DNA of 64,000 bases from assembly GCF_963583255.1 (NCBI RefSeq), contig NC_084803.1, positions 13,686,478 through 13,750,477 on the forward strand, written 5' to 3'. Origin of the DNA: Pyrus communis. Taxonomy: Eukaryota; Streptophyta; Magnoliopsida; Rosales; Rosaceae. The position numbers were made by a program, and so were the translations under genes. This document shows positions 48,567-60,407 of this stretch, piece after piece (positions within the stretch are counted from its first letter, which is position 1; every line of letters begins with the position of its first letter). The notes under the pieces are model-generated. The model was given only the letters and a program-made list of their open reading frames with translations, had not been told where the DNA came from and did not search any database.

Positions 48567-49921
48567 AAACAATATTTAGAGTTTTTTTTTAAAGTTCCTA
48601 TTAGATAATTACAAAGGAAAAAACACGTCAACCTAAGACGTGATTAGGATGAGGTTTAATATTTTTTACCCAACACACATCATTCAGCCACCTAACAACC
48701 ACATTAAAAGCATTATACTTTTCTTCAGATGAAAGGGAAACATAAAAGATCAATCAAAGCCACTTATTAATATGATCTGATAGTATTATTTTTTATTTAA
48801 AAGTAAGAAATTTTATGAATGACGTATTCGATACAAAATAAATTTTTTTATTATATGGCTTAACTAAACTCTCTATCATCCTAATGTAAAAATATTAATG
48901 TACTAAAAAAAATAAAATAAAAGATCAAATAAATATTGTTCAATTGTTATATTCAAGATGAGGATAAGATGGAAAAAGCTGGTGTTCGAGTTATGATGTG
49001 ATAGCTTTGTTTTTTTTTTTTCTTTGACTTCGACCTGCTTTTTTAATATCCAATACAGTGGAAACAGATAACATCAACGACAAAACTCAAACAGTAGCGC
49101 AATGATTCTGGCTAAACTTAATCACGTCCAAATGTCGAAATAACTTGACGACTATAATCATCAGAGTGCAATGTGATGTGCGCCGACGACCAATGACCAA
49201 TGACTGCTCAAATCATCGCGATAAGTTTTATGATTATATGAGATGATATTTTGTGCAATATTAGACGAATGAGGATTCTCGTTCTTTCTCTTTCATTATT
49301 TTCTCTTACATTTTTTTTTTATTTTAACAAAAAATTAATATAAGATGTTGATATAGCCTAACGTGATGTTCAAATAGGAAGGAAGAGAATATGAGAGAAT
49401 CCTACTCTGTATTGGACTCCTTAAGTCAGTACATTCATCATCAGAATGCAACATGAAAATATCACGCCATCTCTCTAGTACTGCGCCTATCTTCAAACAA
49501 GAGTCTTGAAAGTTATAAGAACCCGCTTTCTTGTCGAAAGTTTCGAGCATGAGCTCAGCATCATTGTTACAAAGAGCACGAAAACATTACTTTTATTAAG
49601 CGTTTTGATGAGTAGGAATTTCTCATTATCGCTCTATATCTTTTTGTTATAGTTTTGAATCGCTCGTAGTTCTATAAATTCTTCGTCTTTCTTGCGAATC
49701 AAGGCAAGTCGTTCTCTTTGTATTACTTATAAAGTACCGTGATCATTTTCATAAATGATTCTATATACTGTCTATGAGTGTTCTGATGTAGTTTACATTA
49801 AATTTAATATAATTAAATACTATGTAAACTTATTTTTGACCTAAATCTTGCGTAACAAGGTAGAGGAAATGTCTCATGAATTTTAAGTTGCACGGTTGCT
49901 GATTGTGGCTGGAAATGCCTT

Positions 49922-50275
49922 CTACCGGGCTTTCTGTAAGGCACCGAAGGAACCGTCCGATTGTTGGTTTTCCATTACCCATAACATCATGAACTCTTGG
50001 TCTTCTTTGCGAACCAACGCTAGACGAACTTGGCAAGCGGCCGGATTGTACTTCCAATACTGATCATTGCGCACTGAATGCGGTAGGGCGAAGGTTTTCC
50101 AAGCGTCTTTGTCTTGGTAGAAAGCCAGTATTTGATTGTTGGTGAGATGCCAGTAAAGCGCGCCGCACGCTGAAACAGGTGACTTGGTGTCGAAGAAAAC
50201 CCTCGTAAGGTAAAATCACATCGTTCAACTGCTTCCAAGACCAAGTGTTCGAATCAAGGACCCCACATCTAAGGT
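49922..50275 (-). pseudogene. F-box protein relic (F-box-associated region only)
   Basis: On the minus strand, from about 50172 to the TAG at 49922, a frame reads ACGALYWHLTNNQILAFYQD and later FALPHS, VRLALVRKEDQEF and LWVMENQQ. These resemble the associated (kelch/FBA-like) part of plant F-box proteins, which often has GALYW and LWVM motifs. Upstream sequence (50173-50275: DSNTWSWKQLNDVILPYEGF) fits the same domain but in another frame, so there is a frameshift near 50173. No F-box or start is visible. A decayed fragment, not a working gene. Confidence 0.5.
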
Positions 50276-50328
50276 GGTATTGATATGAGGGGTTGGTCTT
50301 GGGCTTCGATAACTGAATAATCTTAACG

Positions 50329-50686
50329 TTTTTTAGCCAAAATCGTTGTTAAGATTGACATAACTTTTTACATTGGTCATGAGATTTGAAATCAATAGAA
50401 GTGATCCCTAAGTTTGTCCACCGTTAATCATTTTGGTCATTCTATGAAAAGTCTCCGTTAAATAAGAATAAAATAACAAAAGTACCCTAGTTTTTTGTCA
50501 AATCATTTTGGCTCTTTGTTTATTAAATTGAGAGTATTTTCGTCATTTTGATCCTTAATTAACAAAGATTTTTTACAAACTGACCAAAATGATTGACTAT
50601 GAACAAACTTAGGGATTACTTCTACCGATTTCAAATCTTAGTAACCAAGGTGAGTAGTTATACCAATATCATTTTGGCTAAAAAGC
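50329..50686. mobile_element. Foldback MITE, family 3 copy a
   Basis: The left arm begins TTTTTAGCCAAAATC and the right arm ends ATTTTGGCTAAAAA. Inner arm blocks GAGATTTGAAATCAATAGAA and ATTTCAAATCTTAGTAAC also mirror each other across about 350 bp. A diverged copy is at 59556-59865. Confidence 0.65.
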
Positions 50687-50775
50687 TACTCTTAAATCAA
50701 GTGCTCAAAACTGGGTTCGAATTTGAATTCGACCTCAACACAGCGAGAGCAATGCCCTCATTAAAATACCTAGTC

Positions 50776-50990
50776 TTAGAGCTGGTTTGGTATTTCTGTA
50801 CTTTGAAAAAAAAACTGCTTCTGCTGTGCTATGAGAATAAGCTCATTTTTGCTGCTTCATGTTTTCAGCTTTTCTTCACCCAAAACTGTGAAAATAAGCT
50901 GTTTTTAAGTGTTTACCAAACACCTTTTTGAGCTCAGCTTTTTTTTATATCCACTGTTTATAAAAGCACCTCAGTACCAAACAAATACTT
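50776..50990. mobile_element. MITE with CTGGTTTGGTA ends, copy b (inverted relative to copy a)
   Basis: Runs from GAGCTGGTTTGGTATT to CAGTACCAAACAAATAC and is the reverse complement of 48041-48255 over most of its length, with substitutions. The pair brackets about 2.5 kb that includes the F-box relic. Confidence 0.6.
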
Positions 50991-52126
50991 AGGGTCTAGT
51001 ATATTTTTCAACGGTTGAGTATTAGGAGCCGGACAATGACTCTCTCCCTTCTTTTTTTTCCTTCTCCTTTCCTCCACTCTTGTTCAAATGCTCAAGATTT
51101 CATTTTGTTTTTTCATCTTCGTGGAGAGAAGAAAAGAAAAAAATTTGTGAGAGAAGGGGAAGGAGGGGAGAGAATCCCATTCGTAGGAGCGCAAACACAG
51201 CAGCGAGGATCCTTATGGTTTTTATGGCTGACACCGACTAGCAAACCTCGACCGTCGGCTTCAATCCGGTATGGAAGAGGTGAGAACCGGAGTGAAATTT
51301 ATCGTCAATAATCAGTCCTTCCTTGCGACCATATATTTAATTTTGATGAGTTCAACAATTAAAATTTGATTTCTGATCGTTTTAACCAATTTCTTAAATT
51401 TACTTACCCATTCTAACATGATTAAGTAGTTTAAAATTTCGTCTGATAAAAAAAAGTAATAATAATAGCGATTTACATTTAAAGAAAAGAAAACAGAAAA
51501 AATCTTCCAGAAGGTTGTAAATATGTTCACGAAAATATCAAAGGAGGAGGAGGAGCTGTGAAATACTACATAATTACAGATAGAAGAACTGAAGAAGCAA
51601 TACATTAATCAATTAAATAATTTATTTGGCAATATCCAACAAATTAATTGAATATCCCAAATTACAGGGAGCTATATATCAACTGCAAAAGTTAGCTACC
51701 TGAATTGGCAGGAGCCCGGCGTGGCGTGGGATCCGATCCTTGAAGCCGTTTCGGGCCTCGTTGAAGCCATCAAGACTGCAGAGTACAGATAGATGACAAC
51801 ATAATCTTGAAAGTGTGTGTTTCAGCAAAATTTGCTATTCATTTCTTAGGCTTCAAGGGAAAAACATGAACTAGTACTATAATCACAACCGCCAGTTTGG
51901 AAGACGATAATTCATCAGTTGTATCTTGATGCACCGGATTACCTGAAACAAAGGTTGAACGAGGCAAGTGAACACAAGAATATAGTATTCCGCCTTCAGA
52001 CAACGTAGCTTCAACCCTAATGTAGGTAGTTTAAAGAGATAAATGGTGCATGTGATTGTATCCGTATCGTTTGTATGTGCGTGCAAAGGCGTGAGAGAGA
52101 GGGAGCTTTATGACTCACCATGTAAA

Positions 52127-52838
52127 TCAGAGATCTAAGTTGATTCTTTCAGACCATTTGAAAATATCAGAGTGCACTTTGTCCCCGCCCAATTCCTGTC
52201 CCGTGGCACCTGCTGCCACTCTTAAAACATCCTCGATCAAAGCAAAGTTTCCCATTATGTCAACATGAGCACCACTTTGGGTGCCCCGGCCCTCTAGAAG
52301 ATTAGCCGGAGGGGCATGATCATACTCCCTTATGTAAGTAGGGATGCCCGCAGGATTGAATCGTGTCTTACCCCTCCAACCTTTAGCACACATGAAGCCC
52401 GCACTCAGAACAGGAACAGTTTCATCCCCATCAGCGGAAAAAATTCCACCTTTTAAACAAGGGTCTTCACTTCCACCCTCTGCTGAGTTATCTATCTGAA
52501 AGGGAATGTAGCATTCAGCACTAGGAGTCAACTTGTATACATATGCCCTTTCGGTCGGGATTCCAACTCCATACATAGAATAGATCTCCATGTCCGGAGC
52601 ATTTGGTAATCTGCCCAAGCAGTCAGAAGTTCACGCACGACACTAAAATTGTTTGCTTAAACAGTGAACACAAGCCCAGAATAACAGCTAAATTAACAAT
52701 GCATGAACAAATGAAGCGTTTATTTTATGATAATAAGAGCTGGAAACTTAAGTGTATAAGGCTTTTTGATCGAAAATGGGAAGTTTGACTGAAACATACA
52801 GGGCACGTTTGAAGCGTGACTTTTTCACACTTTGGGTA

Positions 52839-52873
<35 letters not shown>

Positions 52874-55774
52874 GAAACACACTTTGGGTAAGCATTGGAC
52901 AGGAATTTCCCGAAACCACCGAAGTGAATATTTTTACTACCTTGGCAATACTTAAGGGTTCATCATGAAGCATGTAAGGGCATTGGAGAATGGTGCGTAC
53001 AGATACAATTAAAAGCATTAATATTGACTAATTAAGGATCACCAAAACATGGAAAACTAGATTAAGTTTAATATATAACTCATTTTTTTTTTGGGGGGTT
53101 GGGAGAGGAGGGGGAGAACTGATAGAACAACACAAAAAAGATGAAAACTCACTTTGTTTCTAAGGGATTCGACCAATACTTGTAGTGTTCATATTTTGGG
53201 TCATCCAAATTGTCGGCAATCCCATACGAAAAATGATTATCCCCACGTGCCATCAGCTTAGGAGCAACAAAATGAAACAGATCCAAAACTGATCCTGCCG
53301 TGTAGACCTTGTAATCTGCAACGGCTTTGACACCACCAACACCCATTTCATGGTACTCTGTCCATACATCACAATGGGTAGCATTTGCAAGGTAATTACC
53401 CTTCACAGCGTCCTGCCAATGAAGCACAAGTCAAATTGAGACACGTTAAACAGTTACCATAGTATTTATCTTGGGATTCTAAGAAAAGATAAGACAGTAC
53501 AGAGAGAGGGCATATATACTTCTAACGGAATGCCTTCCACATTATGGTTAATTCTACTTGAGAACAGAGAAATACCCTAAAATCGATCCTTTCAATCTTG
53601 GAGGAATCTGCCTCTGCTACATCTTTCCCAAACGATACAATCCTCCCATAGTTTACTCTGGTTTCAACTTCACTGTTTGTATCGTTATTCTTCACCTTCT
53701 TTGCACCATAATTGCAGTATCCTTCAGGTGACCAATCAAGGCCACCCCAAATAGTGTCCCCGCCTTTTGGTATCATTGACATGGTTGCATCCCATGTACG
53801 GGTCATTCGCATCAGATGTTGTAAGGTTTGGAGACCAAAAACATCCTTATCCAAAACACCTGGTGCAAAAGCCCTGTAATAAAGATTAGCGTTTGATCAA
53901 GGGCCCTAAGTAGGGAAATGTTTCTAGCAGACTAGACAAATCAGGATACAACCATAATTCACGTTTCTAGCAGACTAATATGTTGTGTAAGTAAATGCGA
54001 AAAACCTGGCAACTGCAATATCCCTGGCTTCCATAGAGAAAATTCCCGCAAGGGCTTTTGGAACCCCTAGAAAGGGTCCACCAATGTTCATTAGAGCTTT
54101 AATATGCTTCGCACACCAATCTGACCCACCCCCACCACCCATTGGTCTTGGTGCCTCAACCCACTTCATGAAATGCAAAAAGTATAGAACACCCATTGAG
54201 TGAGGAATAACAACCACCTTGTTACCACCATTTGAGGCTACCATAAGCTCTATGTGACTCTTTATCCTGCTTAAAGTTTGGTCCCTAACCTGACAGAGGC
54301 AATCAAGCAGACAAATAAACAAAAGCCATTTTTCATGGTAACATCCATCATGCTACGATGAACGAAGAAACCTGATGAATTTCCATTACAGGAAGCTAAA
54401 TGGGCTACAAAACAACACCTCAGTATTTTGAAACGATATTCTCCAATCATATGAAGCCATATACATTGTTTTCTCTTCATACCCTATGCGAGCCAAATTT
54501 GCAATTAAAACTGCCCAGACAAAATAACCTGGTGCAAAGTAATCAGCTGCCACAAGGCCCGAAACAGGCCTGACCCTTACACCGGGAGGGTCCAGTCCAG
54601 TTTCATTATCCAGAGACATGTGCTCAACCCAGCATAACGGTCTGCAAAAGATGAAAGGAAACATGGTTAACACGACGTATGTAAGATTCAATTCCACCAA
54701 CAATGTTCTAAAACTTCAGAACAAAAGGGAAATTAACTTCGATCAAGGTTATACACCCCAACGATTAATGTTTAGAGCACAAAATAACTCATATCTCTTT
54801 CTGATATATAAAGGCAAAATGAATGAGAGTTCAACATCCACACTCTAACAAGCACCCAATACATTTACTTCACATTTACAATTCAAAAAGTTTCTCAATC
54901 TACTTTTATACCTGACATAAAGTTAAACTAGGTAGCACTATATTTTCAAGACAACACTAACTAATCAACTCACCTTACAGCTTTAAGTAAAAAAACTGGT
55001 AAAATAAGCAACCTCACCGCATCGTAAACAGCACTGATTAAGGCAAAATCAACTAATCAACTCAAGGGTTCACTAATTAAACTGCTTTGCACATTACAGT
55101 TTTTAAGTAAAACATACAAAAACATCATTGTTTAAGGAAAAAAAAAAAAAATCACCTTTTAAGTATCAAACACAATACCCTCCTCATATGACACCATTCC
55201 TTCTAAACTACACCAAATTAACTAAACAATCAACAAACAGCTCAAAATCCAAAAACCCAAATCAAATTAATCCATAAGTAATCACGTTTAGCATGAAAAT
55301 CCACCTTTTGTACAATTCACCAAATGTGCCACCCCACAGCCGCTTCCTAAACAACCCATCAGCACAACCATGCCCTTCCCACAATTCGAGCCCGCCTGTC
55401 ACAATCCCGGGCACGAACACCACCGGATGCTTCGCCGTGAGCCCCTCCTTCCTCAATTTCACCCCCGGCGGGTCCGTCATGGGACCCGTTATCGCCTCCG
55501 TCACGTACTGCGGAAACGAGGCGGGCATTGCGTTGTAGAGGAAGAGCAGGAGCCACCAGATCGAGCATATGAACCCAATGAACCAGCAGCAGCTGTCGAC
55601 GCACGACCACTTGTGCGGCTTTTCCCCGCCATTTTTCTTGTGATTTTGCTTTTGCTGCTTCTGCGCTTGGGTTTCCTTTTCTTTCTCGCTGTTGTCGTCA
55701 ATCGGCGGAGACGGTGGCTCTGAGTCGGAAGCGGCTTTTCCCTTCCTCCGTCTAAGAAACGACATCGTTTTCAT
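52127..55774 (-). CDS. PDAT1: Phospholipid:diacylglycerol acyltransferase (PDAT1 type), 672 aa
   Basis: Moves the sn-2 acyl chain from a phospholipid to diacylglycerol, making triacylglycerol in the ER without acyl-CoA. Exons: 55774-55305, 54641-54419, 54289-54006, 53873-53576, 53412-53153, 52610-52127; 2019 nt, 673 codons with the stop, close to the family length of about 670. Seen: a basic, Lys/Gln-rich cytosolic N-terminus, one membrane anchor at about residues 61-81, the LCAT-family lid region (PLCWVEHMSLDNETG), the nucleophile in PHSMG (Ser about 262), GGDTIWGGLDWSPEG, the Asp-containing DGDETVPVLSAGF and the His-containing GRGTQSGAHVDIMG. All three catalytic positions are thus present. 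A second in-frame ATG (55765) could be the start. The 5' flank (55775-55930) is a CT-rich leader. Confidence 0.95.
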
Positions 55775-57003
55775 AACGGGAGAAAAATGTGGGCGGCTTT
55801 AAATGCTCTCTCTCTGATTAGTAACTGGGTTTTTTATCTGGTCCCCGGTGCTCAGCGAAGCAGCTGATCGAAACCCAAATCCCGAGAAATACGGTTACTA
55901 TATTTATACACGGCGGTGGCGGTGGAGGAAAGAGGTTTTCGCCGGCGAGTGGCGATGTGGAGGCGTCTGATTGGCTGGCGAACTGGTTGTGTACTTTTGG
56001 TTGGGTGTTTAGAAAATTGGAGGGACTGAGCCTGGCAGTACCCGACGGCGGTTTAGTTGGGATTACGTTTTCCTTGCTTTGAATCTGTGTCCTAGCGGGC
56101 ATGAAAAGAAAATTAAATTACTAAATTTGACTTCTTTATTTGAGCAGAATATTTTGTTTTAGCTACTTACATCTATGTTTATATCTGACATTCTTTTTTA
56201 ATTTTTGACCGTTAAATTAAATGAAATAAAAATAATTAGATAATGAAAAGTGTGTGAGTAACAATGTTTTTATTTTTTATTGGGTGATGAGCAAATAACA
56301 TAATTTTCAAGTCCTTTATTACAATATAATTATCTCTATAATATTATTGGCTTTTGTTATTTGGAAATTGTTATTGACACTTCGAAGAAAAATCCAGATC
56401 AAACAATATGGACTATACAGTTAAAAATAAAAATTAATGAAAAGAGTTTCAAAATTTTGAATTTTAATAAAGGACATGAAAGTTTTATTTTAGTGTAAAT
56501 AAATGTGCTCATTCCTATTAGTGACATATCATTTAATTTGCAAATTTTGTATACAAGTTTAGTTTTCCTAGTATTACCTTTAATGGAACATCTTGATAAT
56601 TTTTTTTAATATTTAAGACAAAATCCAACATCAAACTACATCAATTAGACTGGCCCAACCAAAATAATTGACCGAGTTTTGATTTTTTCCCTCATATTTT
56701 TTGTTCAACTCGTCTTATTTTTTCGTCCCGTGTTCAATCCCTCTCATTTTCTTCTTTTCAATTTTAGATTCTTCATAAGTCTTTCATACAGTAATGAAAT
56801 CGTGCAAGGTCAAAGGCTACAAATTTGTGTTGACGCTCTCTTTCTTCTAATACAAGACCCACAAGTTAAAACTCAATGTCCAGGGAGGTCGAGCTCTCCA
56901 AACATGACGTTTTTTCCGGCATTTTTTGCCAATTTTCGACCAAACCTAACTAAATTGATCGTTAGCTCAAGATAGAAGTTTGATCCTCTTCCTCAAAATT
57001 GGT

Positions 57004-57232
57004 ACTTTCATATTTGGTTCTAAAATAGTGGTAGTGTTTAAGTCTAAAAGTAATAGCAGTGCCAGTGTTTAGTTCTGAAAATAGTGGTAGTTTCAGTTTT
57101 AAAAATAATGGCAGTATTTAGTTCTATAAATAGTTGCAGTGGATATGTTCAGTTTTATAAATAGTGTCAAGTTTCAATTCTAGAAATAATGATAGTGTTC
57201 ATTTCTAGAAATAGGTACAGTATTTTGACAAA
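57004..57232 (+). repeat. Degenerate tandem repeat, unit about 28-33 bp
   Basis: About seven imperfect units of the form TTTAGTTCT(A/G)AAAATAGTGGTAGTG. Units differ at several positions each, so the array is old. Confidence 0.6.
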
Positions 57233-57525
57233 TCTGAGCTAACACCCGTTAGGGCAAAGGAAAAGGTACAATATTTGGTGCTTGTAAAACTTTGGGATTC
57301 AAGAATACCATCCAAAGTCATACTGCAAGTCTGCACCTTCATGTGACTTGTGTTCTAGATGCGAATTCGGATCTTCTTCGGAGCCTTTTTGTGAAGATCT
57401 CAGGGATCTATGAATTGTGTCCGTTCATCATACATCGTACAGTCATAAATCATTTAAAATTTTTTTATTTAAAATTGAACACAAACAGTACCTGACAAAA
57501 ACTAACTATACGATGTACGATGAAT

Positions 57526-58722
57526 TAGGGGTGGGCATGGGTTGGTTTGGATCGATTTTGGGCCGAAACTGAAACCAAACTGACCTAGTCGTTTGGGCCA
57601 AAATTGCAAACCGAAACTGACCAAGCTGGGGCTAAAACTGATAAGGTTGGTTAATCGACAATGACGGATTGTTTTGGGTCGATTTTTGATTGGGTAAATT
57701 ACATTTTCATACCTCAGGTTTGTGGTCTATTTCAATTCCTTACAACATCTTCAAAACATTTCACTTTCATACCTTAAGTACTATTTTATTTCAAAATAAT
57801 ACCTCCGATACATTGTCCATCCATTGATCCGTTAAATACTGACGTGTCTGCCACGTGACAAAAAAAAAAAAAAAAAAATTAAAACATGAATTAAAAAAAA
57901 AAAAAAAAAAAAAACTTGAAAACGCAGAAACCCACCCCACCCCCGCAACCCCTCTTCTCCCTCCCAAGCATCCCAACCACCTCCCTCTCCTCCACTCTCT
58001 TCACCTCCCCTCCCATCCAAAAACTCATCCCATCCCACCCAAAACCTGAATTTTCTCACCTAAAATTAAAAAAAAAAAAAAAAAAAAAAATGAAACACAG
58101 AGCGACCCACAGTCAGCACTTAACGGATCAATGGATGAAAAATGTAACGGAGGTATTATTTTGAAATAAAATAGTACTTAAGGTATGAAAGTGAAATGTT
58201 TTGAAGATGTTGTAAGGAATTGAAATAGATCTCAAATCTGAGGTATGAAAATGTAATTTACCCTTTTCGATTTGTGTAAAGACAAAAATACATAACAAAT
58301 TATTTTCCCAAAAGGTACAAAACATAGCATCAATAAGAGTGATTGCTCAAAGGAAAATATAAATGATGCAGCCCAAGGAGAGCACCAAAGAGCAGCTGCT
58401 ACCTTCTCCAAATAGTGCCCCCTATTTTTCTTTCATAATTTCGTTCCTCTGTGCTTTTTAGGCACAAAAAGGTTGCCTTTTTTTTTTTGTTGTTTGCTTT
58501 TAGAATGAAAGGAAAAGGGATTCTCAAACTAATTAGGTTTTATTTTCATATGGTGGATATATGGTAATTCGTAAATAACTAATTGTTTATATTACTACAT
58601 GTATTAATTATGATTAAAAAATAAAACAAATATATGTGGGTCCATTTGATTAACCGCATCCAAAGAATTTTGAAAATCGCTTGTCAAACGGATTAAGGTC
58701 AATGCGGTTCGGTTTAACCACC

Positions 58723-58756
<34 letters not shown>

Positions 58757-58821
58757 AAACCGTCAGTACGGTTCGGCGCAGTTTGGTTAGTTTTTTTATT
58801 TGATTAAAATGCCTAATCCTA
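57526..58821. mobile_element. hAT-like non-autonomous element nested in copy D
   Basis: 1296 bp from TAGGGGTGGGCAT to ATGCCTAATCCTA, imperfect inverted ends. The 8-bp flanks CGATGAAT (57518-57525) and AGATGAAT (58822-58829) match at 7 of 8 bases, the duplication length of hAT transposases. Inner sequence near both ends is rich in GGTTTGG and CGGTTCGG motifs. No transposase frame. Confidence 0.65.
57692..58263. mobile_element. Mutator-like inverted-repeat element nested in the hAT-like element
   Basis: About 572 bp. The left arm GGGTAAATTACATTTTCATA continues for about 140 bp and is mirrored at the right, ending TATGAAAATGTAATTTACCC. Flanks TTTTTGATT (57683-57691) and TTTTCGATT (58264-58272) are a 9-bp duplication with one mismatch. 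The centre holds poly-A tracts and a C-rich stretch. Confidence 0.75.
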
Positions 58822-59555
58822 AGATGAATTGACACGATTCACGAATCCCCGAGATCCTCACAAAGAGGATCTGGAGAGGATCCTATTGGCTAAAGACAAT
58901 AGTCTCTCCACTAATCTCAAAGACTCGTAACATCTTATCCTTAATGTAAAAGACTAACACATGTGAAGTAGAAGACATGATTAAGAAATAATTGACGTTT
59001 CTACCATATTTTTTGTTAGATATTTTTTTTAATGCTACAACTCTTTGGCATGAGGTTGAACGTGACATTGAATGAGACTCACTACCCCTCCCCATACCGC
59101 AGAGTTGAGAGATTATTTGACTTTGTAACATCATTTATTTTTGAGAAATAAACGAATTCGTACATCGTCCACATAACTTTTTTTTTTTTTTTTTTCTTTC
59201 TCTAAACACTTAATATCTTATAATTGACGCGAAACACCCCGATAACAGTGTTGTATGTTCTAAGTAAGTTGAGCTCCATATGTTAAGGTAACTAAACAGC
59301 TCCACCCAACTTGTAAAACTTACTGATTTTATTGGTCCAAAATCAACGTGCAAGCATCACTGGCCCCTTTGCCTTTGCTATGGTGATGTGATTCCCAACT
59401 AATCCAAACCAAATGTTGAACCATCTTTGGTCAAACATCCACAACAGCAGCCCACAAATCTTGGATCTTGGACTTCCAAACCAACATGGTATTAACAGGC
59501 CTTTCTGGAAGCCCACAAACAAATAGGAAATGGAGCCCCAAAAAACTTAAGGTTG

Positions 59556-59865
59556 TTTGGCTAAAATAGTTTATGAGAACAGCATAATTCCTTACTATGA
59601 TAGTTGAGATTTGAAATCAATAAAAGCGATTATTGAGTTTTTTTACCATTAATCATTTTATCTTTCAATGAAAAATGTCTATTAAATAAAAATAAAATAA
59701 CAAAAATATCCTTAATTTTTGTCAAATTATTTCGAGCCATTGTGTATTAAATTCAAGGTAGTCATTGTGGTTCTTATTTAACAAAAATTTGACCAAAATA
59801 ATTGACGATAGACAAACTCAGAAATCAAAATGATGATTTATACAGGAGCATTTTGGTTAAAAAGC
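59556..59865. mobile_element. Foldback MITE, family 3 copy b
   Basis: Diverged relative of 50329-50686, sharing GAGATTTGAAATCAATAAAAG, ATTAATCATTTTATC and a GACCAAAATAATTGACGATAGACAAACTCAG block. Ends are approximate and no target duplication was fixed. Confidence 0.55.
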
Positions 59866-60407
59866 CAAAATAATCCAAGCCGGTAAACACCCGGTACCCG
59901 GTTAAAGCACCGGCTTCCCGTTATAGCCAATCAACGAGCCTCGAGCCAAAAAAAAAAACACACCACACTCCTCTCTCTTTCCCCATCTCTCTTCTCTGTC
60001 TCTCTCCTCACTCGTCACTACCACATCACCATTAACTCCGATGACACTGAAACTATAATATTGGTAGGTAATTCTTACCCTCTTTTTTTGTTTTAATTTA
60101 ATTCAATTTATAATTATTATTCATGTTTTATGTTTTCTAACTAAATAAATTTTGATGAGGGAATCTTCTTTCTGGTAGGGTAATTTAAGGTGGCATTTAA
60201 GGAGTCTGTCTCAGTCGTCTCTCTGATAGCTGACAGTTGCAGCACTCACTCATCCCGCCCTTCCTTTCCCACGCCTTCTTTTTCCTCTCCAAATTCCATC
60301 CGTCCGGCGCCGGGCAACACGAAACGACCTCGTTTCGCAACAACATTCCGTTTCGATTCTCCTCTCTCTGGGAACTACGAAGACCAAGTGTGCGCGGTGC
60401 AATCGCA

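Larger units (their letters stand above)
47100..52126. other. Transposon-rich spacer between NF-YA and PDAT
   Basis: The left edge is the NF-YA promoter side. MITEs at 48041-48255, 48449-48566, 50329-50686 and 50776-50990 and an F-box relic are listed separately. A perfect 11-bp stem GCTAACTCTGC/GCAGAGTTAGC encloses a GC-rich loop at 48273-48339. The stretch 51000-51300 is purine/pyrimidine-rich but shows no recognisable gene; 51660-52126 is likely the PDAT 3' UTR and downstream flank. Confidence 0.55.
57369..58883. mobile_element. GGATCC-rich MITE, copy D, split by a hAT-like element
   Basis: The left arm (57369-57525: GGATCTTCTTCGG...CCGTTCATCATACATCGTAC) and the right arm (58822-58883: ATTGACACGATTCACGAATC...GGATCC) are inverted relatives of each other and of the family at 17537 and 35093. 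They are now separated by 1.3 kb of later insertions, which explains why neither looks complete alone. Confidence 0.65.
55775..60407. other. Divergent spacer between PDAT and BRXL4, with nested transposons
   Basis: Both flanking genes are transcribed away from this 4.6 kb. The nested elements at 57369-58883, the tandem repeat at 57004-57232 and the foldback MITE at 59556-59865 are listed separately. From about 59950 to 60407 the sequence is CT-rich leader of the right-hand gene, with a likely 5' UTR intron (donor near 60064, acceptor near 60178). No other gene is supported. Confidence 0.6.

Noticed and set aside
51015..51311. 98-codon frame in the spacer near PDAT
   Set aside because: Low-complexity beginning, no motif, no partner exons; insufficient support.
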